Shown here in pieces: positions 33,554 through 41,463 of a stretch of DNA of 64,000 bases. The notes under the pieces were generated by a model, which saw nothing but the letters and a program-made list of their open reading frames with translations, was not told the origin of the DNA and made no database searches. Every line of letters begins with the position of its first letter. The stretch's first letter is position 1. The position numbers and the translations under genes were made by a program. Origin of the DNA: CALJFL01 sp964590005. Lineage in GTDB: Bacteria; Pseudomonadota; Gammaproteobacteria; Pseudomonadales; Halieaceae. The stretch is from assembly GCA_964590005.1 (NCBI GenBank), contig CAZPVJ010000186.1, forward strand, positions 1 through 64,000. Direction: 5' to 3'.

Positions 33554-33586
33554 GTCGAGTATTCCCAGGCCGAGGGAACTCGACTT
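33552..33586. terminator. Inverted repeat spanning the convergent dnaQ and nhaB stops
   Basis: AAGTCGAGT and ACTCGACTT form a 9-bp stem; the 17-base interior can pair further (TTCCC with GGGA). It overlaps both stop codons. There is no T-tract on either side, so it is not a textbook intrinsic terminator, but its placement suggests a bidirectional 3'-end hairpin. Confidence 0.45.
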
Positions 33587-35091
33587 CAGACAAACATCAC
33601 GACGCAGGTGAGACCAACGCCACCCATGACCAGGGTGTAGGGTAGGGCCATCATCACCATCCTGCCGTAGGATAGTCGAATCAGTGGTGCCAGGGCCGAG
33701 GTCAACAGGAACAGGAAGGCCGCCTGGCCGTTAGGGGTCGCCACGCTCGGAAGATTAGTTCCAGTATTTATAGCCACCGCTAGCTGATCGAATTCCTGGC
33801 GAGTGATTTCCCCGGCATCCAGTGCGCTCTTCACTTCGTTAATGTAGACGGTGGCGACAAATACGTTGTCGCTAATCATGGATAAAACGCCGTTGGCGAC
33901 GAAAAACATCCCCGGGCGCAAATCACTCTCCATGGCAAGGACAGTGCTGATAATCGGCGTGAAAAGATGCTGTTCGTGGATTACGGCAACGATAGCGAAA
34001 AACACAACGAGAAGCGCAGTAAAAGGCAATGCCTCTTCAAAGGCATGACCAATCTGGTGCTCCTCCACTACGCCATTAAAAGCCGTCAACAGGACAATGA
34101 CCATTAAGCCGATCAGGCCTACCGCAGCCAGGTGCATGGCGAGAGAAACTACCAGTATTGCCGCGACAATCGACTGGATTATTAGGCGGGCCGAAGAACG
34201 GACATTTCGTCGCTCTTCTTCTTTTGCTTCGAACTCCTCGAGCACCGCACGAACGGTCAGTGGTAACTGGGCGCCGTAACCGAACCTGCCACTGAGTTCC
34301 AGCAGTACACAGGTGAGCAGGCCGGAAATCACCACGGGGACAGTAACGGGCGCCATCATGGTGACGAATTTGACGAAGTCCCAATCGGCGACAGTGGCGA
34401 TCAGCAGATTCTGGGGCTCACCGACGAGGGTGCAGACCCCGCCTAACGCAGTGCCAATTGCGCCATGCATCAACAAACTGCGGAGAAAAGCCCGGAAGCC
34501 CTCAAGATCTTCTCGATGATGATCAATGACGCCTGCATCATCGGCGTTATCATGATCGTCATGTGTGAACTTTTTGCCCGAGGCAACCTTGTGGTACACG
34601 GTATAAAAACCCACGCCAATGCTGATCAACACTGCTGTCACTGTTAAAGCATCGAGAAATGCGGACAAAAGAGCCGCAACCAGGGAGAACAGTAGCGACA
34701 ACGCTATCTTGGAACGCACATTCAGTAGAATCTTGGTAAAAACGTAGAGCAGTAATTCCTTCATGAAATAAATGCCCGCTACCATGAACATCAGCAGTAG
34801 GATCACGTCAAAATTAGCCGCCGTTTCTTCAAAGACCATCTGCGGCGAGGTCATTCCGAGTATTACCGCCTCCATCGCCAGCAAGCCCCCGGGCTGCAGG
34901 GGGTAACAGCGCAGGGCCAACGCCAGTGTGAAGATAAACTCGCCGATCAATATCCACCCGGTTACAAAAGGACCCAGGGTGTAGAGAAACAATGGATTGA
35001 GCAGCAAAAAGGCCATGATTGTTTTTTTGTACCATCCGGGCGAGGAGCCCAGAAAGTTGTGCCAAAAAGCGTGCGTCGCGGTTTCTGTCAT
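33586..35091 (-). CDS. nhaB: Na+/H+ antiporter NhaB
   Basis: 501 residues, polytopic inner-membrane protein of the NhaB family. Family blocks are FWHNFLGSSPGWYKKTIMAF, then LLLNPLFLYTLGPFVTGWIL at the N-terminus, ALTVTAVLISIGVGFYTVYH, GGVCTLVGEPQNLLIATVA, and near the C-terminus NTGTNLPSVATPNGQAAFLF. It exports Na+ in exchange for H+, usual in marine bacteria for pH and sodium homeostasis. It is a single gene with its own divergent promoter region shared with nudC. I see no good ribosome binding site in front of the ATG. Confidence 0.95.
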   Translation of the reverse strand: MTETATHAFWHNFLGSSPGWYKKTIMAFLLLNPLFLYTLGPFVTGWILIGEFIFTLALALRCYPLQPGGLLAMEAVILGMTSPQMVFEETAANFDVILLLMFMVAGIYFMKELLLYVFTKILLNVRSKIALSLLFSLVAALLSAFLDALTVTAVLISIGVGFYTVYHKVASGKKFTHDDHDNADDAGVIDHHREDLEGFRAFLRSLLMHGAIGTALGGVCTLVGEPQNLLIATVADWDFVKFVTMMAPVTVPVVISGLLTCVLLELSGRFGYGAQLPLTVRAVLEEFEAKEEERRNVRSSARLIIQSIVAAILVVSLAMHLAAVGLIGLMVIVLLTAFNGVVEEHQIGHAFEEALPFTALLVVFFAIVAVIHEQHLFTPIISTVLAMESDLRPGMFFVANGVLSMISDNVFVATVYINEVKSALDAGEITRQEFDQLAVAINTGTNLPSVATPNGQAAFLFLLTSALAPLIRLSYGRMVMMALPYTLVMGGVGLTCVVMFV

Positions 35092-35189
35092 GGGGCGGCC
35101 AAGTCTGCTGACTTACGAAGAGGGCGCATTCTACGGTAAATGCGCAACTATCTGGTACCGCGCTACTCAATAATTTACGTGCGGGCCGC

Positions 35190-35218
35190 TTGCCCTGACA
35201 GGGGGGCAGGCATACTAT
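35190..35218 (+). promoter_or_regulatory. Sigma70-type promoter of nudC
   Basis: TTGCCC at 35190-35195, 17-bp spacer, TACTAT at 35213-35218. The spacer contains a small inverted repeat (TGCCC / GGGCA). The same pair of hexamers and the same spacing occur in front of trxB, suggesting a house style for promoters of this genome. Confidence 0.55.
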
Positions 35219-35243
35219 AGCCCGCTGTCCAAGCCGGAGCCCC

Positions 35244-36068
35244 TTGCCAGCGATGTTTCAGCCCGATAGCCGTCCACCCGAATCCAACGAAAATGCCGTT
35301 CACATCGTCTTCCAGCGCGGGGATTTAGTCAGCGATATGCGCGCGCCAGAACCTTGCCTGCTACCTGAAGAGCAAGTTCGGGCAGACGGCTGGATTGTGA
35401 TGAGGCAGCAATTCCTTGGCTACTGGCAGGGCCGACCCTGTTACGCGATCGAAATCGATGAGGTTGTTGAGCTGGATCCCATGCGCTTCCAGCGCGGCAG
35501 TCTCTACCAGATCCTCGGCCGCGTTGAGCAACCACTGTTTGCGCTGGCGGGTAGGGCCTCTCAGTTACTGGCCTGGGAGCGCGACCATCGCTACTGCGGG
35601 CGCTGTGGCAGCGAAATGTCCGTTGACCTGGGTGAGCGCGCCATGCGCTGCCAACCCTGCTCGACCTTGATTTACCCGCGTATCTCGCCCTGTATTATTG
35701 TGCTCGTGACTCGCGGCGAGGACATGTTATTGGCGCGCAACGCGAATTTCCCCGGCCCCATGTACAGTACGCTGGCTGGTTTCATTGACCCGGGAGAGTC
35801 CGCCGAGGAAACGCTGGTCAGGGAGGTGCAGGAGGAGGTTGGACTTGAAGTCGACAATATTCGGTATTTTGGATCCCAGTCCTGGCCATTCCCGAGTCAG
35901 CTGATGCTCGGTTACTTCGCCGATTATGCCGGCGGGGATATCGTCTGCGATCAGACAGAAATTGTTGATGCCCAGTGGTTCAACCCGCGAGAGCTACCTA
36001 TGATACCGCCAGCGACGGCTATTGCGGGCCAGCTCATCCAGCACCACCTAAACCGCTTTAATTCTTGA
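35244..36068 (+). CDS. nudC: NADH pyrophosphatase / RNA NAD-decapping enzyme NudC
   Basis: 274 residues. The C-terminal Nudix box is GFIDPGESAEETLVREVQEE. The NudC-specific motif SQSWPFPSQLMLGYF follows it, and a four-Cys zinc site lies before it (CGRCGSEMS, CQPCSTL). It cleaves NADH to NMNH and AMP and removes NAD caps from RNA. Start uncertain: TTG 35244 has GGAG four bases upstream, while ATG 35253 (MFQPDSRP) lacks a ribosome binding site. sohB follows after 16 bases, so they are probably co-transcribed. Confidence 0.93.
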   Translation: MPAMFQPDSRPPESNENAVHIVFQRGDLVSDMRAPEPCLLPEEQVRADGWIVMRQQFLGYWQGRPCYAIEIDEVVELDPMRFQRGSLYQILGRVEQPLFALAGRASQLLAWERDHRYCGRCGSEMSVDLGERAMRCQPCSTLIYPRISPCIIVLVTRGEDMLLARNANFPGPMYSTLAGFIDPGESAEETLVREVQEEVGLEVDNIRYFGSQSWPFPSQLMLGYFADYAGGDIVCDQTEIVDAQWFNPRELPMIPPATAIAGQLIQHHLNRFNS

Positions 36069-36084
36069 AATAGGGAGCGACTTC

Positions 36085-37149
36085 TTGGAATTCCTGTATG
36101 ACTTTGGTTTATTCCTGGCCCAGGCTTTAACCCTGGTGATTGCCGTACTGCTGTTATTTGCCGGACTCTTTGCCATTGGTTCCCGTCAGAAGAAAGCGGA
36201 ACACGAGGGCCACATCGAGATCCGCAATCTTAATGAAAAGTACAAGCACATTGGCGAAACAATTCGCCACGTAACGACCGAGAGCGAGGTATTCAAGGCT
36301 GATAAAAAGGCCGAGAAGAAAGCGGAAAAAGAACGGGCCAAGGCCAACAAGAAGCGCGCCAAGAAAGGCGACAGCGAGGACGAACAACACAGGCCTCGCT
36401 TGTTTATTCTGACGTTTAACGGCGATTTGAGGGCCAGTGCCACAGAAAATCTCAGGGAGGAGATATCGGCGGTACTACCCCAGGTTGGTGAGGGCGATGA
36501 AGTGCTGGTTACGCTGGAGAGCCCGGGCGGCCTGGTACACGGCTATGGTTTAGCGGCCAGCCAACTGCAGCGGATCCGTGATGCCGGCGCCACCCTGACC
36601 ATTGCCGTCGACAAGGTTGCCGCCAGTGGTGGCTATATGATGGCGTGCGTGGGCAACAAGATTATCGCAGCCCCATTTGCAGTGATCGGCTCTATCGGTG
36701 TGCTGGCGCAGCTGCCCAATTTTCATCGCTTGTTGAAGAAGCATGATATCGACTTCGAATTGCTCACCGCTGGGGAGTACAAGCGTACGCTGACGATTTT
36801 TGGCGAAAACACCGACAAAGGACGCGAAAAGTTTGTCGAGGAACTGGAAAAAACACACGGTTTGTTCAAGCACTTCGTCAGCAGCAACCGGCCCCGGCTG
36901 AACATCGACGAAGTAGCCACAGGTGAGGTTTGGTACGGACAGCAGGCAATCGATAACGGACTGGTGGATGAAATTCAGACCTCCGATGCGTTTATCCAGG
37001 AGAGACTGGCTGACTGGGATGTGTTCGAGGTGAAATTCGTGCACAAGAAGAACTGGCAGGAAAAACTCGGTATGGCCGCCGAGGGCGCACTGGAACGCAG
37101 TTTCTTAAAGCTGTGGCAGCACTCCCGAGGCAATAATACGGAGTTTTAA
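36085..37149 (+). CDS. sohB: Inner-membrane S49 peptidase SohB
   Basis: 354 residues. One N-terminal membrane helix (FGLFLAQALTLVIAVLLLFA) is followed by a highly charged Lys/Ala/Glu-rich linker (~70-100) and the S49 protease core. The nucleophile is Ser181 in VAASGGYMMACVGNKI; the general base is Lys233 in GEYKRTLTIFG. SohB is a signal-peptide-peptidase-like protease facing the periplasm; the physiological substrate is unclear. TTG is the start codon, with GGGAG seven bases upstream. It converges on the cti gene, leaving 14 bases between stops. Confidence 0.93.
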   Translation: MEFLYDFGLFLAQALTLVIAVLLLFAGLFAIGSRQKKAEHEGHIEIRNLNEKYKHIGETIRHVTTESEVFKADKKAEKKAEKERAKANKKRAKKGDSEDEQHRPRLFILTFNGDLRASATENLREEISAVLPQVGEGDEVLVTLESPGGLVHGYGLAASQLQRIRDAGATLTIAVDKVAASGGYMMACVGNKIIAAPFAVIGSIGVLAQLPNFHRLLKKHDIDFELLTAGEYKRTLTIFGENTDKGREKFVEELEKTHGLFKHFVSSNRPRLNIDEVATGEVWYGQQAIDNGLVDEIQTSDAFIQERLADWDVFEVKFVHKKNWQEKLGMAAEGALERSFLKLWQHSRGNNTEF

Positions 37150-37163
37150 AGGCCCGTGGCGGC

Positions 37164-39428
37164 TTATCGGCCGCTGTACCGGTTGTAGTCGAATATGCCT
37201 GCTTCGATGGGTTGCTGCGAGTGGTACATGCGGTGAAGCTTGTCGCTAATGCGCCAGAACCACGATGCATTGCGCGCAACACCGAAACGGCGTCTTAAAG
37301 CGTCGTATTCCTGTTCGCTATCCAACTTGCTAATGGCATCTACAAACTCGGCTAGTTGGGACTCGTTCACCTGAAAGAAATAGTTAGGGTAGGCACCGAT
37401 GAATCCCCTGACTACAGTCAGGCTGTCTTCTGCGGGCCGCCGCCGATCCTCCTCTTTGAAAATCTGCGCAATATTCGAGTAACCCGAATTACGCAGCACG
37501 GTATAAACCTCATCGCGCTCGTCACCGACGACATTGAGAAAACTGACCTGCGGCAGGTAACTGTTGTGTTCTCCGATGTTGGATTCCAATGCGCTGAAGC
37601 TACTGTGCATAGCGGGTGTACCCTGCAATTGGTAGTCGTAGCGAGCGGCGCCAGCACCATGAATTCGTTCTCGCATTGTGGTTAGGAATTCGCGCTTTGG
37701 GTCCGCTGTTTCGTAAGTGATGTCATTTTCCCGGGTCAGCGCATCTTCGGATCCGAAAATGTGGTCGACAACACCCGGGCGGGCGCCGCGATACCAGTGG
37801 TCGCGCAACTGTTGACGTTGTTTTGGCGGCATGAACATCAGGAAGTTGAATTCGCCCTCCATGCGCAGAAAGTCCATGTAGAGCCTGGACTCGAGCTGGT
37901 GAGACACCGGGCCATACACATCAAATCCAGCGACCAACAAGTAATGGATGCGCTCCAGCAAGGAGTAGCCGATAACCCAGGCCGTTTTGGGTTCCCTGCC
38001 TACAAACCCCTTAACCACCGAGGCGGTATCAAAGTGACGAAATATTGTCAGCGCGGCGTTGCTATTTGCCCCATCGCCCAGCCAGATGGAGTCGAAGTCT
38101 AAAGTTCGCTCGTCGCGATCGAGTTCGGTTACCAGGTATTCGGCCTTGGCTTGCTGGAAGGCGGCGTGTGTCTTGCTGTACCGCCTCCAGGAAAACAGAT
38201 CAATCGGCGTGCCGGTGCGCACCATGGGTAGCCGCAGGTTGTCAGTTTCCGCTGCCAGGAACGCCTCGTCGGCATCGCGGTGGTCGCTGTCCGGAGTGGC
38301 GAACATAACCCAGAAGTGGTCATCGATAACGTTCAAGGCGATTTGGCCGCGACAGACCGGCCCCTTGATGAAATTCATGATGGTGAATTGTGCTTCCTCC
38401 AGCAGGAAGCGGTAGCGTGCATCGATCGGTAGCGCCCTGAAACTGCGAAACGGATTGCCCGCTACCTCGGGATCGTAACCGGGCAGCTTGGCGACTTTGT
38501 ACTCGGGCTCGAAAAACAGGTTTCGATACCACTCAAGGCGAGCACCGTCGAAGCGGTAGGGCATGTGTATTTTGTCGAGTGGCGTCACATCCATTCGCTG
38601 CAGTCGGTAATAGAACGTACTGACACCCGGATCATCGTAGGGGCGACGTGTCGCGATAAGTCCCAGGTTACGACCCGGCGGGGTGGTGGATCGCACCAGG
38701 CGGAACCAGACCGGCTGTTCATCTTCAACCAGATAGAGTGATGCAAGAAACAGGTGTTCATAGAGGTAGCGCGCAACCAGGCGGCTTTTATTGTCCTTGC
38801 CATTAAGCAGTGTCTCCCACGCTGTAATTTGTTCACGGAGTGCATCGGACAAAAATGGTTTTGCTACACGCGGCGCACCGCGCTGCAGCCAGCTGGTCAT
38901 TACTTCGTGCTCAGTAGGGTTCAACCCGGGAAAACCGTAGGGCATACCCCACAGCGGGAATTCGCTGGCATAGGCGTCGAACTCGCCCGGTTTCACGCAC
39001 TGCTGCTCACGGTACAGCGAAAAGTCGAAGCCTCCGGGAACAGGGCCCGCTGTATCCAGTGGGTGCGCCTGCTTGAGTTGTAACATTCGATAAAGGGTAC
39101 CTTGTGTTGGGTCCTCATTATCAAGTACGGGGAAAAAGCCCTTGTCTCGCCACTGTGATTCGGTCAGGGCGTCATCAAACAGTCGGGTCATATTGGCGGC
39201 TCTCAGGCGCGCGCCATCGTAGACCAGTGCCTCGCTGGCTCCACGCTGAAGTCCTTCATACGCCTCCAGCTTGAGTTGGCACGGGGCGTCATAACAGCCG
39301 TGGCAGACCATGCAGCGATGTTGCATGATAGTGTTGGCTTCCCTGGCGAGATTCTGTGTCTCACTGGTGTGGCCTTGCAGAGGCAATGCTGCGCTCATCA
39401 GGAAAAATAGCGCCAACCTGAAATTCAT
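37164..39428 (-). CDS. cti: Fatty acid cis/trans isomerase (Cti), periplasmic c-type heme protein
   Basis: 754 residues. A signal peptide (LALFFLMSAALPLQGHTSE) precedes a heme c site, CMVCHGCYDAPCQLKLEAYE (Cys39, Cys42, His43). The long Cti domain follows, with FFPVLDNEDPTQGTLYRMLQ, GPVCRGQIALNVIDDHFWVM and MEGEFNFLMFMPPKQRQQLR. Cti turns cis unsaturated membrane fatty acids into trans isomers without breaking the chain, which quickly stiffens the membrane under solvent, heat or salt stress. It overlaps an upstream small membrane-protein gene by ATGA, so it is translated with it. Confidence 0.93.
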   Translation of the reverse strand: MNFRLALFFLMSAALPLQGHTSETQNLAREANTIMQHRCMVCHGCYDAPCQLKLEAYEGLQRGASEALVYDGARLRAANMTRLFDDALTESQWRDKGFFPVLDNEDPTQGTLYRMLQLKQAHPLDTAGPVPGGFDFSLYREQQCVKPGEFDAYASEFPLWGMPYGFPGLNPTEHEVMTSWLQRGAPRVAKPFLSDALREQITAWETLLNGKDNKSRLVARYLYEHLFLASLYLVEDEQPVWFRLVRSTTPPGRNLGLIATRRPYDDPGVSTFYYRLQRMDVTPLDKIHMPYRFDGARLEWYRNLFFEPEYKVAKLPGYDPEVAGNPFRSFRALPIDARYRFLLEEAQFTIMNFIKGPVCRGQIALNVIDDHFWVMFATPDSDHRDADEAFLAAETDNLRLPMVRTGTPIDLFSWRRYSKTHAAFQQAKAEYLVTELDRDERTLDFDSIWLGDGANSNAALTIFRHFDTASVVKGFVGREPKTAWVIGYSLLERIHYLLVAGFDVYGPVSHQLESRLYMDFLRMEGEFNFLMFMPPKQRQQLRDHWYRGARPGVVDHIFGSEDALTRENDITYETADPKREFLTTMRERIHGAGAARYDYQLQGTPAMHSSFSALESNIGEHNSYLPQVSFLNVVGDERDEVYTVLRNSGYSNIAQIFKEEDRRRPAEDSLTVVRGFIGAYPNYFFQVNESQLAEFVDAISKLDSEQEYDALRRRFGVARNASWFWRISDKLHRMYHSQQPIEAGIFDYNRYSGR

Positions 39429-39676
39429 TCGGTGTCCTCTGTTTTATCGCAAGCGCCACGCATAATTATCGCCCGATTAGCGAGCCCCGCCTGGTCCTGG
39501 TCGCCATCGGCGAGAATGGCAGCACTGATGTCCGCTTGCGGGTTGTCGCAGGGGTCCACTTCACTGAGCGTCAACCAATAGAAGGCAGTCACCAGCGTAA
39601 CTGCCAACAGCAGCGAAGCGAACACAAAGACGGATTTTTTGGTCATGGCCTTGAACCGGTTCTTAAGTAGGCCCAT
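39425..39676 (-). CDS. Small membrane-anchored protein coupled to cti, unknown
   Basis: 83 residues (or 73 if ATG 39646 is used). A basic N-terminus (KNRFKAMTKK) and one hydrophobic helix (~15-37) are followed by a short acidic periplasmic domain with two Cys (Cys43 in DPCDNP, Cys76 in RGACDK) that could form a disulfide. Its stop overlaps the cti start by four bases, so a shared function is likely, for example helping heme attachment, export or activity of Cti. I do not recognise the family. No good ribosome binding site is visible for either start. Confidence 0.65.
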   Translation of the reverse strand: MGLLKNRFKAMTKKSVFVFASLLLAVTLVTAFYWLTLSEVDPCDNPQADISAAILADGDQDQAGLANRAIIMRGACDKTEDTE

Positions 39677-39726
39677 GCTCGCATATCACACGCCGGGGGC
39701 AAACCAGGCCCCGACTCTTTTCCTGG

Positions 39727-41463
39727 TCAGATGATGTAGGGCTCAATGACCTCGGGTTTCAATTGCTCAACGGCCTGGTGATGGGTCAGGAACACTGAGC
39801 CACTGAGGTGACCCAGAAAATCGGTGCGCTTGAGCGCATCCATAACTGGCCCTTTGACTTCGCTGAGGTTAAGCGTCAGTCCTTGCTCAACCAGACGAAA
39901 ATTAATCGCTTCCAGCGCTTCCAGGGCACTGAGATCAATTTCGTTGACTGCTGTGCACTGGAGGATCACATGCTCCAGGGCATCATTCTCGGCGATCAGT
40001 TTGTAGACACAGTTTTCAAGATAACTGGCGTTGGCAAAGTACAGGCTTTCATCTACCCGCAGCGACACAATCGTGGGGTAGGTGATCACGTTATGCCTTT
40101 CCACGTTGCGGTAGTGTTCGGTCCCGGGCACGGCCCCGACGATTGCCATATGAGGCTCGACAGACTTGTGAAGATGCAATGCAAGCGAGCAGAAGATGCC
40201 TGCCAGCACGCCCAACTCGACCCCAAAAAGCAAGGTCGCCAGTATCGTCACGGCTACAGCAATAAAGTCTGCCCTGGAGTAGCGCCACGCCGCGGACAGA
40301 ATCTTGAAATCCAGGAGTGACGTTACTGCAACAATGATGGTCGCCGCCAGCGTTGCCTTGGGCAGAAAATACAAAACCGGTGTGAGCAGTAGTGCAGCGA
40401 CCGCGATACCTGCCGCGGTAAATACACTGGCGGCCTGGGTCTGTGCCCCTGCATCAAAGTTGACGATGGAGCGTGAAAATCCGCCTGTAACCGGGAAGCC
40501 ACCGGAAATTGCCGACGCACAATTTGCAGCGCCCAGGCCCACGAGCTCCTGGTTGGGGTCGATTCGCTGACGGCGTTTAGCCGCCAGGGTTTTACCCACA
40601 GACACCGATTCCACGAAGCCGATCAGCGAGATGAGCAGTGCTGACACCGCCAATTCCGACCACAGTTCCAAACCAAAAACCGGCACTGAGAATGCTGGAA
40701 GACCCTGTGGGACTGACCCGACGAGAGCGACACCACGTGCCTGGAAATCACCCAGGTAGCTCGCTGCAATGGTGATAACGATGATCAATACGGGCCCGGT
40801 TTTGGCCAGGATAGAGGCGCTGCTCGCGGTAAAGCCTAATCGCTGTAGCATTGGCGAGAGCTGCCCACGGGCCCAGAACAGGAACGCGGTAGCCGCGACG
40901 CCCGTTAAAAGCGTGGTGACGTTAACTGCGCCCACATCAGACAGCAGGCTAGACAGGAGTACGGGCAAGGTCTCGCCGTGAGCGTTAATGCCAAGGATGT
41001 GCCGCAATTGGCTGAGGGCGATAATGACACCCGAGGCAGTGATAAAACCGGAGACCACTGGGTGCGACAGGAAGTTGGCCATAAAACCAAAACGCAGAAA
41101 GCCAAGGATCAGTAACATCAACCCGGACAACAGCGCCAGTGCGACTGCCGCTGTCGCGTAGTCCGCTGTGCCACTGGCGGCCACATTGCCAACCGCTGTC
41201 GCTGTCATGAGTGAAGCAACAGCCACCGGGCCAACCGACAGAGTGCGGCTGGTGCCAAACAGCGCGTAAGCCACCAGCGGGAGTATGCTGGCATACAGGC
41301 CCATTTCTGCGGGTAGACCGGCGAGCAGGGCATAGGCCAGCGATTGCGGAATCAGCATTATGGTCACGATAATCGCGGCCAAAAGATCGCTGATCAGGGT
41401 CTCGCGGTTATACCCTCTAGCCCAGCCGAGTGCGGGTAACCAATGGAGCGGGCCGCTCGTCAA
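39727..41463 (-). CDS. SulP-family inorganic anion transporter with STAS domain
   Basis: 578 residues. The SulP membrane domain has LPALGWARGYNRETLISDLL, IVTIMLIPQSLAYALLAGLP, GLGAANCASAISGGFPVTGG and FSRSIVNFDAGAQTQAAS. A C-terminal STAS domain (~455-565) contains LQCTAVNEIDLSALEALEAI. Family members move sulfate, bicarbonate or related anions across the inner membrane. The TTG start lies inside the stop of the SQR-like fusion gene (TTGA), so it is translationally coupled to the persulfide operon. Export of sulfite, sulfate or thiosulfate made by the operon is the simplest inference; import or bicarbonate transport cannot be excluded. Confidence 0.9.
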   Translation of the reverse strand: MTSGPLHWLPALGWARGYNRETLISDLLAAIIVTIMLIPQSLAYALLAGLPAEMGLYASILPLVAYALFGTSRTLSVGPVAVASLMTATAVGNVAASGTADYATAAVALALLSGLMLLILGFLRFGFMANFLSHPVVSGFITASGVIIALSQLRHILGINAHGETLPVLLSSLLSDVGAVNVTTLLTGVAATAFLFWARGQLSPMLQRLGFTASSASILAKTGPVLIIVITIAASYLGDFQARGVALVGSVPQGLPAFSVPVFGLELWSELAVSALLISLIGFVESVSVGKTLAAKRRQRIDPNQELVGLGAANCASAISGGFPVTGGFSRSIVNFDAGAQTQAASVFTAAGIAVAALLLTPVLYFLPKATLAATIIVAVTSLLDFKILSAAWRYSRADFIAVAVTILATLLFGVELGVLAGIFCSLALHLHKSVEPHMAIVGAVPGTEHYRNVERHNVITYPTIVSLRVDESLYFANASYLENCVYKLIAENDALEHVILQCTAVNEIDLSALEALEAINFRLVEQGLTLNLSEVKGPVMDALKRTDFLGHLSGSVFLTHHQAVEQLKPEVIEPYII

